Below are positions 44,434-53,778 of a stretch of 63,063 nt of DNA, in pieces. Origin of the DNA: an uncultured Bacteroides sp. (GTDB taxonomy: Bacteria; Bacteroidota; Bacteroidia; Bacteroidales; Bacteroidaceae); NCBI GenBank assembly GCA_900755095.1, contig CAAEFE010000121.1, forward strand, positions 1-63,063, in the 5' to 3' direction. The notes below the pieces were generated by a model that saw only the letters and a list, made by a program, of their open reading frames with translations, made no database searches and was not told the origin of the DNA. The stretch's first letter is position 1; each line of letters opens with the position of its first letter. The translations under genes were made by a program, and so were the position numbers.

Positions 44434-45984
44434 ATGTTAGAACCTGCATTAAAAGAACAACTGAAGGGTATTTTTGCCGGACTGGAGGCTGACTTTACCT
44501 TTGATATATCCGTATCAGCCAGTCATGAAAGCCGTGCCGAATTGCTGGAATTGCTGAGCGATGTAGCCGAATGTTCCGATCACATCACTTGTATGGTAAA
44601 TGAAGGAAGCGGACTTAAATTTACGATAGGAAAGAATGGTAAACCTACAGAAATTACTTTCCGTGCTATCCCCAACGGACATGAGTTTACTTCTTTATTA
44701 CTCGCCATCCTGAATCTGGACGGTAAGGGAAAGAATTTTCCGGATGAGGCTGTCTGCAACCGTGTGAAAGCCTTGAAGGGTCCGATACACTTAGTGACCT
44801 ATGTCTCACTGACTTGCACCAACTGTCCGGATGTAGTTCAGGCATTGAATGCAATGACCACACTGAATCCTTCCATTACTCATGAAATGGTTGACGGTGC
44901 ACTGTATCAGGATGAAGTGGATGCCTTGAAGATACAAGGCGTGCCTTCTGTATTTGCCGATGGGAAACTGCTTCATGTAGGTCGTGGCGAATTTGGCGAA
45001 TTGCTTGCTAAACTGGAAGCGCAATACGGTATTGATGAAACCAAGGTGGAGACGGAAGTGAAGGAATACGATGTTATCGTAGCCGGTGGCGGTCCTGCCG
45101 GAGTATCAGCAGCCATCTATTCTGCCCGTAAAGGCTTGCGCGTGGCGATTGTTGCCGAGCGTGTCGGCGGACAGGTGAAAGAGACGGTAGGCATTGAGAA
45201 TCTGATTTCGGTTCCTGAAACAACAGGAAGCGAACTTGCCGATAATCTGAAAACGCATCTTCTGCGTTATCCTGTTGATTTGTTGGAACAGCGTAAGATA
45301 GAAAAGGTAGAACTTGCCGGAAAAGATAAACTGGTAACTACTTCCGTAGGAGAGAAATTCATTGCTCCTGCATTGATTATCGCTACAGGTGCAAGCTGGC
45401 GAAAACTGAATGTTCCCGGCGAGAACGATTATATCGGGCGTGGAGTCGCTTTCTGTCCTCATTGCGACGGTCCTTTCTATAAAGGAAAGCAGGTTGCGGT
45501 AGTGGGCGGTGGAAACTCCGGCATCGAGGCAGCCATTGACTTGGCAGGTATCTGTTCTAAAGTCACCGTCTTTGAATTTATGGATGAACTGAAAGCGGAT
45601 AATGTCCTTCAGGAAAGACTTAAATCTCTGCCGAATGTGGAAGTATTCGTGAGTTCGCAAACGACAGAAGTAATTGGTAATGGCGATAAACTGACAGCCT
45701 TGCGCATCAAAGACCGTAAGACGGAAGAAGAACGTTTGGTAGAACTGGACGGAGTATTCGTGCAGATCGGACTTTCCGCCAATTGCAGCGTTTTCCGTGA
45801 TATTGTGGAAACAAACCGACCGGGTGAAATCGTTATCGATGCGCATTGCCGTACCAATGTGACGGGAATCTATGCAGCCGGAGACGTATCGACCGTACCT
45901 TACAAACAGATTATTATTTCTATGGGCGAAGGTGCCAAAGCCGCCCTTTCTGCCTTTGATGACCGCGTACGGAGCATCATCTGA
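44434..45984 (+). CDS. ahpF: Alkyl hydroperoxide reductase subunit F
   Basis: A 516-residue FAD disulfide reductase that passes electrons from NADH to AhpC. The N-terminal thioredoxin-like pair has the redox motif CTNC (128-131); the FAD-binding GGGPAG lies at 218-223, the catalytic disulfide CPHC at 341-344, the NADH-binding VVGGGNSG at about 355-362 and the C-terminal GIYAAGDVS at about 474-482. I chose ATG 44434 because it follows an AAAGGAG ribosome-binding sequence; the ATG 18 bases earlier would place that sequence inside the coding region. Confidence 0.96.
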   Translation: MLEPALKEQLKGIFAGLEADFTFDISVSASHESRAELLELLSDVAECSDHITCMVNEGSGLKFTIGKNGKPTEITFRAIPNGHEFTSLLLAILNLDGKGKNFPDEAVCNRVKALKGPIHLVTYVSLTCTNCPDVVQALNAMTTLNPSITHEMVDGALYQDEVDALKIQGVPSVFADGKLLHVGRGEFGELLAKLEAQYGIDETKVETEVKEYDVIVAGGGPAGVSAAIYSARKGLRVAIVAERVGGQVKETVGIENLISVPETTGSELADNLKTHLLRYPVDLLEQRKIEKVELAGKDKLVTTSVGEKFIAPALIIATGASWRKLNVPGENDYIGRGVAFCPHCDGPFYKGKQVAVVGGGNSGIEAAIDLAGICSKVTVFEFMDELKADNVLQERLKSLPNVEVFVSSQTTEVIGNGDKLTALRIKDRKTEEERLVELDGVFVQIGLSANCSVFRDIVETNRPGEIVIDAHCRTNVTGIYAAGDVSTVPYKQIIISMGEGAKAALSAFDDRVRSII

Positions 45985-46026
45985 TAAAATAGATTATTTA
46001 TACATTTCCCCTCATGTATAAGTAAT

Positions 46027-46070
46027 GGCCACAGAGATTGTAAAAAGTCTCTTGTGGCTTTTATTTTTTT
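46027..46070 (+). terminator. Terminator after ahpF
   Basis: A stem from GGCCACAGAGA against TCTCTTGTGGC (one bulge; about 46027-46058) is followed by TTTTATTTTTTT. The right arm contains the CTTG -33 element of the next gene. Confidence 0.8.
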
Positions 46071-46080
46071 CTTACCTTTG
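46051..46080 (+). promoter_or_regulatory. Promoter of the EEP/phosphatase fusion gene
   Basis: CTTG (46051-46054) inside the ahpF terminator arm, 18 bases, TACCTTTG (46073-46080). The predicted start near 46087 is about 16-25 bases before the start codon. Confidence 0.65.
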
Positions 46081-46111
46081 TGATTCTAATATTTAACCCC
46101 CAATGAGAAAC

Positions 46112-47938
46112 ATGAAAAAGATATTCTTACTGATTTCCGCGATCTTGTTAATTGTTCCGGTGCAGGCTCAGCATACGTTGAGACTGATGACCTATAACAT
46201 CAAAAATGCAACAGGCATGGATGGTGTCTGTGACTTCCAGCGTATTGCAAATGTGATTAATAACGCTTCTCCCGATGTGGTAGCCGTGCAGGAAGTAGAC
46301 AGCGTGACCAATCGGAGTAATCAGAAATATGTATTAGGTGAGATAGCCGAGCGGACACAGATGTATGCCTGCTTTGCTCCGGCTATAGATTATGATGGCG
46401 GAAAATACGGAATCGGTCTGCTGTCAAAGAAAGCTCCGGTTCATTTGCAGACTATAGCTCTGCCCGGCAGGGAAGAAGCCCGTGCATTGATCTTAGCGGA
46501 GTTTGAAGATTATATTTACTGTTGCACTCATTTATCCCTTACGGAAGAAGACCGGATGAAGTCATTGGAGATTCTGAAAACTTTTGCAGCTTCCTATAAA
46601 AAGCCTCTTTTTCTGGCGGGAGACATGAATGCGGAGCCGGAATCGGACTTTATTAAAGAGTTGCAGAAAGAATTTCGGATACTCTCTAATCCCAGACAAC
46701 ACACTTTTCCTGCTCCCGCCCCAAAGGAGACTATCGATTACGTGGCGGCTTTTAAGCAGAATGATAAAGGATTTGCCGTCGTCTCTTCGGAAGTGGTGAA
46801 TGAACCTGTAGCATCCGATCATCGCCCTATTGTTGTGGAACTGCGCACTGCCGAAAAGGCGGATAAGATATTCCGTACTAAACCCTATTTGCAGAATCCG
46901 GTTGGAAATGGAATGACCGTGATGTGGGAAACCACTGTTCCTGCTTATTGTTGGGTAGAATACGGTACGGATACGACTCAATTAAAGCGTGCGCGTACTA
47001 TTGTTGACGGACAGGTAGTCTGCAATAACAAGTTACATAAAATACGGCTGGATGATTTGCAGCCCGGTCAAAAGTATTATTATCGTGTCTGTTCACAAGA
47101 AATGTTGCTTTATCAGGCATATAAGAAAGTTTTCGGAAATACTGCCCGTTCTGCTTTCAGTGAATTTACTCTGCCTGTAACCGGTACGGATTCTTTTACT
47201 GCTGTTGTGTTCAATGATCTGCATCAGCATACCCATACCTTCCGGGCTTTGTGCAGGCAAATTCAGGATATTGACTATGATTTTGTTGTTTTCAACGGTG
47301 ACTGTGTAGACGACCCGGCAAGTCATGATCAGGCAACTGCCTTTATCAGTGAACTGACCGAAGGAGTGCGCGGTGATTGTATCCCGACTTTCTTTATGCG
47401 GGGGAATCACGAAATCCGGAACGCTTATTCTATCGGTTTGCGTGACCATTTCGATTATGTAGGTGACAAGACTTATGGCTCTTTCAACTGGGGAGATACC
47501 CGTATTGTCATGCTGGACTGTGGAGAAGACAAAACAGACGATCATTGGGTCTATTATGATTTGAATGATTTCACCCAGTTACGTAACGAACAGGTCGGTT
47601 TTCTGAAGAAAGAACTGGCTGCCAAAGAATTTAAGAAAGCGAAAAAACGTATCCTCCTGCATCATATCCCTCTTTATGGTAATGATGGAAAGAATCTTTG
47701 TACTGAACTATGGACTAAGCTGCTGGAAAAAGCTCCTTTTGATATCTGTCTGAATGCTCATACTCATAAGTATGCTTATCACCCGAAAGGTGAATTGGGG
47801 AATCATTTTCCGGTTGTTATAGGTGGAGGATATAAGATGGAGGGTGCTACCGTGATGATTCTTGAGAAGAGGAAAGAAGAACTCAGAGTCAGGGTGTTGG
47901 ATGCAAAGGGAGAAACTTTGCTGGATATAACGGTCTGA
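46112..47938 (+). CDS. Secreted fusion of an EEP nuclease/phosphatase and a purple-acid-phosphatase-like domain
   Basis: A 608-residue secreted protein (signal peptide ending VPVQAQ). Domain 1 (about 20-245) is a DNase I-like EEP fold: LRLMTYNIKNATG, VVAVQEVD, LAGDMNAEPESDF, ASDHRPIV. A fibronectin-like linker follows (RTKPYLQNPVGNGMTVMWET, about 255-340), as in purple acid phosphatases, and then a metallophosphoesterase: VVFNDLHQH, FNGDCVDDP, MRGNHEIRN, HIPLYG and NAHTHKYAY. Both active sites look complete. Two distinct phosphoesterases in one chain suggests sequential attack on a nucleic acid, nucleotide or phosphosugar. It is convergent with rusT. ATG 46103 is nine bases upstream; 46112 gives the cleaner signal peptide. 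Confidence 0.85.
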   Translation: MKKIFLLISAILLIVPVQAQHTLRLMTYNIKNATGMDGVCDFQRIANVINNASPDVVAVQEVDSVTNRSNQKYVLGEIAERTQMYACFAPAIDYDGGKYGIGLLSKKAPVHLQTIALPGREEARALILAEFEDYIYCCTHLSLTEEDRMKSLEILKTFAASYKKPLFLAGDMNAEPESDFIKELQKEFRILSNPRQHTFPAPAPKETIDYVAAFKQNDKGFAVVSSEVVNEPVASDHRPIVVELRTAEKADKIFRTKPYLQNPVGNGMTVMWETTVPAYCWVEYGTDTTQLKRARTIVDGQVVCNNKLHKIRLDDLQPGQKYYYRVCSQEMLLYQAYKKVFGNTARSAFSEFTLPVTGTDSFTAVVFNDLHQHTHTFRALCRQIQDIDYDFVVFNGDCVDDPASHDQATAFISELTEGVRGDCIPTFFMRGNHEIRNAYSIGLRDHFDYVGDKTYGSFNWGDTRIVMLDCGEDKTDDHWVYYDLNDFTQLRNEQVGFLKKELAAKEFKKAKKRILLHHIPLYGNDGKNLCTELWTKLLEKAPFDICLNAHTHKYAYHPKGELGNHFPVVIGGGYKMEGATVMILEKRKEELRVRVLDAKGETLLDITV

Positions 47939-47975
47939 ATAATGTATATGATAGTTTGAATCATAGAATTGAATT

Positions 47976-48011
47976 TCACCCCAAAAGTTTAGTTTCTAAC
48001 TTTTGGGGTGA
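47976..48011. terminator. Bidirectional terminator between the fusion gene and rusT
   Basis: A perfect 14-bp inverted repeat, TCACCCCAAAAGTT (47976-47989) against 47998-48011, is flanked by T-rich sequence on the plus side. It closes both convergent operons. The arms resemble the tips of IS150-group IS3 elements. Confidence 0.8.
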
Positions 48012-48060
48012 TTCTTTTTATATTGATAATACCTAATAGTTCCTTTACCTCTTTTTTATT

Positions 48061-49065
48061 TTAGCTTCCTCCTGAGATGACAATGAATGTCAGGCCCAAA
48101 ATGAATAATATAAACATGACTCCCAAAAGTCTGTTTGTCGCTTTGGAGCTACCGGTAAATTCTTTCCAGATGAAAACACCCCAAAGGGCAGCAATCATCG
48201 GTGCTCCTTGTCCAAGTGCATAAGAAATGGCTGCTCCCGCTTTTCCTGCGGCAATGTAGCTTAATGCCGTACCTAATCCCCAGATGCATCCTCCGAGAAT
48301 TCCGACCATGTGTGTACTTGCTTTTCCGGCAAAGTATTCCTTGTAAGTGACGGGTAGACCAACGAACGGACGCTTCATCACAAGTGTATTGAAGAGGAAG
48401 TTGCTTAGGAAGATTCCGATAGCAAAGATGAAGAATGCAGTATAAGGAGTTGCCATTCCGGTTGTCGGTGATTCAAAGTTGTTCAAATCCATGGCAGCGG
48501 CGACAAACCGGTAAAAGAATGACATCAGTATACCGGCAATAGCAGCAAGAATAATTCCCTTTTTGCTGTTATTGGTTCCCGCCTTTTGATTCTTACCGGC
48601 TGCAATACCGTTGCAAATGATGGCGATAACAATCAGCACGACTCCTGTGAATAGCCAGAACGGATCTCCTTTGGGGGAGCTGAAATAATTAATGAATACT
48701 CCCAATACCAATGCCAGTCCTACTCCCAATGGAAAAGCTACTGCCATTCCGGCAATGGATACTGAGGCGGAAAGGAGAATATTGGAAGCATTGAAAATAG
48801 CTCCTCCGATAAGTGCACTGGCAATATATGCCGCTTCCACTTGTTGGATGTCTTCCAGAAAACCTCTTCCCGAATCTCCGAAACTTCCTAGTGTGAATAC
48901 CAGAAGTAGGGCGAACAGCAAGATGCCGATGGTGTAGTCCCAATAATAAAGTTCATAACGCCAATTCTTACTGGCCAGTTTTTGGGTATTTCCCCACGAT
49001 CCCCAGCATATCATTGTGATAAAGCAGAAGATAATAGCTAAGGTGTAACTATTGACTATATACAT
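48061..49065 (-). CDS. rusT: Ribose permease (DMT superfamily, RhaT/GRP-like)
   Basis: A 334-residue inner-membrane transporter with ten predicted helices and the GRP/RhaT pattern, including the start MICWGSWGNTQKL, FPLGVGLALVLGV and a repeat in the second half (GAAISYALGQGAPMIAALWG). It is the last gene of the rus locus (ribose utilization system) and corresponds in order to BT2809, described as the ribose transporter. It would move ribose from periplasm to cytoplasm. Nineteen bases separate it from the nucleoside hydrolase gene. A strong bidirectional terminator follows. Confidence 0.88.
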   Translation of the reverse strand: MYIVNSYTLAIIFCFITMICWGSWGNTQKLASKNWRYELYYWDYTIGILLFALLLVFTLGSFGDSGRGFLEDIQQVEAAYIASALIGGAIFNASNILLSASVSIAGMAVAFPLGVGLALVLGVFINYFSSPKGDPFWLFTGVVLIVIAIICNGIAAGKNQKAGTNNSKKGIILAAIAGILMSFFYRFVAAAMDLNNFESPTTGMATPYTAFFIFAIGIFLSNFLFNTLVMKRPFVGLPVTYKEYFAGKASTHMVGILGGCIWGLGTALSYIAAGKAGAAISYALGQGAPMIAALWGVFIWKEFTGSSKATNRLLGVMFILFILGLTFIVISGGS

Positions 49066-49084
49066 AATGATTTTTTTTAAGATT

Positions 49085-50101
49085 TCAATTCTCTTTTCCT
49101 GTCACTTGTCTTATAAGTGCGTTGCGGGTTGCCCGAATATTTTCTTCCCCTTGAATAGTGAGATATTGGTGTTTACCGCTTTCAGAAGGAGAAAAAATAC
49201 TTTGTCCGATACTGTCTATGGTGATTGTTCCCTTCTCGGATAAATTGAAATAATTATTCCCCGGTTCTATGGCTTGTAGCACGGATGTCAAATCCCATGT
49301 TTCTCTGTCATATGGCATTTCCTGATATATTTTATATGATACGCACAGAGGATGTTTATAACTGCCGGCAAAATCATTTAATATACTTTGATGAGGATAT
49401 CGAATTTTGTTTCCTAGTTCCCATCCGCTGGCAATAATTGGAGTAGGCCATTCTTTGAAAGTAATTTGGGCTGCATTCAGATCATTAACAATGTTCCATT
49501 CAGGGAAGTCGAATTCATTACCATAGAGTCCTCCCATGACAGATAGTAATTTTACCTTTTGTGCTACCAAGGCTTTTCCATCCAGCTCGCTGTATTCATC
49601 TGCTTCCGAGATAAGCAAACGGGCTAGATTTGTTTCCGGGCCTAAGGCTATAAATACCACAGAATGATCTTCTTGCTCTGCCAGCAATTTACGCAACAGT
49701 TTATATCCTTCCAGAATATGATCTTTTAGGCTTCTTTTTGGATGTAATATTTTATTGTTGTCAATAATAGTATCCAGCGTTTGGCGGAGATAATGTCCGT
49801 CGTCTGTATTCATCCCATTATAAGCATAACCTAAAGGTATGTCGTATTTGTCGTTGAAACGACAATAAGCGTCAATATATTCCAGTGAATAAGGATTACA
49901 CTTGCTTATAGTGATACCTAGCAAATCAATTTTTCCTTTTTTCTCATAATTAAGCAGCATTTGCATGGCTAAAACATCATCGATATCATTTCCAACATCC
50001 GTGTCGAGTATGACAGGAATTGCAGAAGTAGTCTCTTTCTGTTGTGCACAGGAACAGAATAAAGAGACGGTTATTAGAATGATTGCTATATATTTGAACA
50101 T
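49085..50101 (-). CDS. rusNH: Nucleoside hydrolase lipoprotein
   Basis: A 338-residue enzyme that splits nucleosides into base and ribose. The calcium-binding motif DTDVGNDIDD (33-42) of inosine-uridine nucleoside hydrolases is intact. Lipobox LFCSC (Cys18) puts it on the outer face of a membrane, unlike the usual cytosolic enzyme, so it frees ribose outside the cytoplasm. It sits between rusGH (11 bases upstream) and rusT (19 bases downstream). Confidence 0.9.
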   Translation of the reverse strand: MFKYIAIILITVSLFCSCAQQKETTSAIPVILDTDVGNDIDDVLAMQMLLNYEKKGKIDLLGITISKCNPYSLEYIDAYCRFNDKYDIPLGYAYNGMNTDDGHYLRQTLDTIIDNNKILHPKRSLKDHILEGYKLLRKLLAEQEDHSVVFIALGPETNLARLLISEADEYSELDGKALVAQKVKLLSVMGGLYGNEFDFPEWNIVNDLNAAQITFKEWPTPIIASGWELGNKIRYPHQSILNDFAGSYKHPLCVSYKIYQEMPYDRETWDLTSVLQAIEPGNNYFNLSEKGTITIDSIGQSIFSPSESGKHQYLTIQGEENIRATRNALIRQVTGKEN

Positions 50102-50112
50102 ATCTTGGGTTT

Positions 50113-51732
50113 TTATAAGTTATTTCCAATATTCTCAATTGTATTGCTGGTTAATGATTGTTGCGAGGAATAATTTACTTTATAAAGTACGCCTCCTTTA
50201 GCATGGAGAGTCTGATTTTCTAAAGTTGCAGTTCCTTCTTTGGTAAATGTGCCATTTACATCATATCTTCCGGAAATGGTTTCTCCAAATTTACCATTCT
50301 CTAGTTTGAATTGAGAGTCATTCAAACTATAAATCAGTAAATAATTGTGCATATCTAATACGAAACCTAAAGAAGCATTATTTGTCTGGAATGTGATTTG
50401 TGCTCCAGTAGTACATATTAGTTGTTCTAATTTGTCTTTTGGCTGATTATCGTTAATATTAAATGCTGCAAAGTTCTCCGGTTTTACTTTGGCAACATCT
50501 ATATAAGCTGCCGCCAAGCCTTTTATGAGACTACGAGTAGGAGGTGTAAAATCTTTTTCTTGTAAATCCCATGTATAAATTCCGTGGTCAATTTGGTCCG
50601 GTTCGGTGGTGTTGTTGATAAAGAAGTTACTGGTAGCCAAATCGTAAATATCATAGCCTCCTCCTAATGCGAAAGATGTCAAGATAAGACTCGGACTGTT
50701 TGCATAACTACCTTTGTTCTCGGCAACCAGCGCATAATTTCCTGCAATTGATGCGTATGCCATGACTTCATTTTTGAGATGTTTAACATTATCTTTATAA
50801 GCATCAACGCCAATGAAATCAATGCCTTGAAGATCGAATACATCTTTGGGGCGAGCATTAGTAGCCTCTGGAAATGGATTAATACCATCACCGTAAATTA
50901 GATTGACACGAGTTACTACTCTGTAAGAACTGTTTTTTACAGCTTTTCCTACAGTATTTAATGCATTTGTGATCATTGTCCAGGCCTTCTCTTTGCTTAG
51001 AGGGGTCCCATCCCGATATTTTAAATCTTTTTGGTCGATTCTCCAGCGCATTAACGCATCAGGTTCATTATGGATCTGAGCTGATATAACGGGGTGCTTG
51101 TCTCCATTTTGAGAATCCCAGTATCGGATGTGGTTAAATAAGGCGGTGATGGCTTTGGTTTCTCTCTCCAGTATCCATTCATCATCAAGAATCATGGTGT
51201 ATTGATAACCATAATAGTTCCAAAAATTTCCTTCATCATTCCGGCTGAGCCTTTTGTTATATTCTTGAAGCACATATTGAGGTATCAGGTAGGAGAATGA
51301 ATCTCCTACCATATTCGTACTGAACCAAAGTAATTCCATTTTCAAATTATACTTGTTGACGAACTGCAAGATTGAGTTTACGATACTATAATCGTACTTG
51401 TTTTCTTTAGGCTCTACCATATTCCATGAAATTGGAATTTGTACACAATTTAGTCCCAGTTCCTGAGCTTTCTTGAAGTAGTTTTCCACTTCATTAATAG
51501 TCATCTTGTCACAATTGAGAAGGGCATCAAGGCGTATTTGTGCACCAAGAAACGGAAAAGGTTTACCGTCAACAGAAACATATGTTTTGTTGTTTTCAGT
51601 CACTAGTTTACTTACTTCTATTTGAGAAAGTATTGGTTCGACGTATGTTTCATTATTATTGTCAGAACAAGCTGTTGCGAATAATGAAAAGAAAACCAGT
51701 GCGTAAGTTAGTATTATCATTCTTTTATACAT
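50113..51732 (-). CDS. rusGH: Glycoside hydrolase-like lipoprotein of the ribose locus (clan GH-A)
   Basis: A 539-residue lipoprotein (FATAC, Cys22). From residue 60 it has a TIM-barrel glycosidase fold of clan GH-A: LGAQIRLD, GLNCVQIPISWNMVEPKEN, the acid/base candidate Glu223 in AQIHNEP and the nucleophile candidate Glu338 in YALVAENKG. The C-terminal 100 residues form a beta-domain. It most resembles beta-galactosidase-like GH35/GH42 proteins, but residues are too divergent to assign a family. The position between rusD and rusNH suggests release of ribose or ribosides from a glycoside; the natural substrate is not established. Confidence 0.78.
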   Translation of the reverse strand: MYKRMIILTYALVFFSLFATACSDNNNETYVEPILSQIEVSKLVTENNKTYVSVDGKPFPFLGAQIRLDALLNCDKMTINEVENYFKKAQELGLNCVQIPISWNMVEPKENKYDYSIVNSILQFVNKYNLKMELLWFSTNMVGDSFSYLIPQYVLQEYNKRLSRNDEGNFWNYYGYQYTMILDDEWILERETKAITALFNHIRYWDSQNGDKHPVISAQIHNEPDALMRWRIDQKDLKYRDGTPLSKEKAWTMITNALNTVGKAVKNSSYRVVTRVNLIYGDGINPFPEATNARPKDVFDLQGIDFIGVDAYKDNVKHLKNEVMAYASIAGNYALVAENKGSYANSPSLILTSFALGGGYDIYDLATSNFFINNTTEPDQIDHGIYTWDLQEKDFTPPTRSLIKGLAAAYIDVAKVKPENFAAFNINDNQPKDKLEQLICTTGAQITFQTNNASLGFVLDMHNYLLIYSLNDSQFKLENGKFGETISGRYDVNGTFTKEGTATLENQTLHAKGGVLYKVNYSSQQSLTSNTIENIGNNL

Positions 51733-51765
51733 AATTGGTCTTTGTTAAATTAGTAGATTATTGGA

Positions 51766-53766
51766 TTATTGCGGGGTTCCTCCTCCTGTCATAGGCCAGC
51801 CCGGATTCTGATAGATAGGAGAAGAATCCAAATCACCTCCGGATGAAGTAACCAGAAAATGTTCTGCTGCTATCGGATCGAGATAGTGTGCCATATTCCA
51901 TTTATAGCCGTTGTAAACAATGTTATTGGCTGTGATGTGATAAGGAGCAAGATAAGTACTGAAGCTACGTGGTGAAACATTTTCTCCTTCTTTAAGAATG
52001 GAGTTGCCGTTAGAATCTTTATACCAGTCCCAGCCATACATTTCCTGCCATAAATTCATTCCTAGGATATGGTAGGGTTTGGTAATCATCTGGTCCATTG
52101 AACGCCATCTATGTAAGTCCATGCTACGTAAACCTTCCGCCATCAACTCACATCTTCGTTCACGGCGGATATTATAACGTGTGGCATCAATAATTTCTCC
52201 GCCGGAATATGCCCCCCAATCAGTTTCTGCTTCTTTTGACATATCTGTAAGCCTGATTGTTTTGGTATAGTCCTCATCAATGCCGGCTCTGCGACGAATC
52301 GCTTTCCAGTACTTTTCTGCATAGGAGTCGAGTGAACCATGCAATTCATAATAAGCTTCTATATAGTTGAGATAGGCTTCGGCTGTACGGAATATGATAG
52401 AACCGACAATACTTTGAGTGTTATTTGTGTATTTCCCGTCAGGGTTTAATCCTTTGCGTAAGGCATAGCCTGTATTGTACTTTTCTGTAACAGAAGAGGC
52501 GGTTATATTGGGTCCCCATTCTTCTACTACCCCATGATCTCCTGCCTGAGTATGCAAATTTTTCTGTCCTGGCTTTTTGATGAAGATGTCTGCACGGGTA
52601 TCCCTGTTTTTAGTGATATGAATGATATTATTATCTCCCCAATAAGATGAGTTTTCATCTGCCCACATCGGGGATGCATAAATAGGTTCTCCATTTTTAA
52701 GAATAAAGGCGTCAATCATGCTTTTAGTAGTGCCTACTCCATTGTTGCCGACACATCCGTATTGACAAACTTCATTTGCCACTCCTAATCCTGTGTTGTA
52801 GCGCCTCCATAAAAGTACTTCATTGTATTTCTCCATGTCAATATCGCAGAACATACTGAAATAAGGATTTTCAGGTTCCGAAGAAGTTTGTGGGAATACT
52901 CCTGTATTGGCAGTTAATATATTATATTTTTCTGCTATGATTTGTGCCGCTTTAATAGCTTCATCAAAGAAGAACTCTGATTCTTTTTCAATACTTCCGG
53001 ATTTAAATGAGTAATTAGCATTATAATCTTTATTTGCTCCCGGCCATCCCGGTCCATTGGGTACAAAAGCTGTTCCTTTAAAATTCTTCAGCCATGAGCC
53101 TTCGTAAAGTGCGACCCTTGACTTGAGAAGGATAGCGCAGTCTTTGCTTAGCCGGTTCTTACCTCCGGAAGGAGCTATGTTTTGCATCATTTCTATAGCT
53201 TTGTCCAGATCAGATAAGATAAATCTGGCTACTTCATTTCGGGGGGCTCGTTTGCTGATTTCTATCAGAGCTTCACGTTCATTAGGATAAGTTTTAGTAA
53301 TAATAGGAAAGTCGCCTAATGATTTTAATCTTTCAAAATACATGAAAGCTCTGAAGAAATACATTTCTCCGATATAGTGTTTGATATTGGTCGTGTTTCC
53401 GACAATGGCATTGTTTTCATACGATGGAAGCACATTTTCAAAGAAATAATTGCATCGGTAAATATCAGCGAAATACCATGAGCCTCCTTCTTGTCCTACT
53501 TTCCAGTATCCGGGTGCATACATTACGTTAGGTTGCATACCGGCCATATTATCTGTGTTATTGTCAATTTCAAAAGTTCCATATCCATAGGTGCCATGAG
53601 TAGGTAGCACTTGATATTGATCAGTAGCAAAAGCTGCAATATTACTTTCTGTTGTCAGATATTCATTTGGAGAAAGTTGATCAAGAGGTTCTTGATTTAG
53701 GAAATCATTGCAACTTGTCAAAAAGAGCACTCCGCTCAATAAGGTTGATATCGTAAGTCTTTTCAT
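51766..53766 (-). CDS. rusD: SusD-family binding lipoprotein of the ribose locus
   Basis: A surface lipoprotein of 666 residues (Cys19 in FLTSC), long for SusD. It has the usual TPR-rich helical fold (GEMYFFRAFMYFERLKSLGD; RRERRCELMAEGLRSMDLHR) and a C-terminal YLDPIAAEHF. It pairs with RusC, which ends 12 bases upstream, and captures ribose-containing ligand at the cell surface. Extra length in the middle (around KGTAFVPNGPGWPGANKDYN) may form the ligand site. Confidence 0.93.
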   Translation of the reverse strand: MKRLTISTLLSGVLFLTSCNDFLNQEPLDQLSPNEYLTTESNIAAFATDQYQVLPTHGTYGYGTFEIDNNTDNMAGMQPNVMYAPGYWKVGQEGGSWYFADIYRCNYFFENVLPSYENNAIVGNTTNIKHYIGEMYFFRAFMYFERLKSLGDFPIITKTYPNEREALIEISKRAPRNEVARFILSDLDKAIEMMQNIAPSGGKNRLSKDCAILLKSRVALYEGSWLKNFKGTAFVPNGPGWPGANKDYNANYSFKSGSIEKESEFFFDEAIKAAQIIAEKYNILTANTGVFPQTSSEPENPYFSMFCDIDMEKYNEVLLWRRYNTGLGVANEVCQYGCVGNNGVGTTKSMIDAFILKNGEPIYASPMWADENSSYWGDNNIIHITKNRDTRADIFIKKPGQKNLHTQAGDHGVVEEWGPNITASSVTEKYNTGYALRKGLNPDGKYTNNTQSIVGSIIFRTAEAYLNYIEAYYELHGSLDSYAEKYWKAIRRRAGIDEDYTKTIRLTDMSKEAETDWGAYSGGEIIDATRYNIRRERRCELMAEGLRSMDLHRWRSMDQMITKPYHILGMNLWQEMYGWDWYKDSNGNSILKEGENVSPRSFSTYLAPYHITANNIVYNGYKWNMAHYLDPIAAEHFLVTSSGGDLDSSPIYQNPGWPMTGGGTPQ

Positions 53767-53778
53767 AATATCCTGTTT

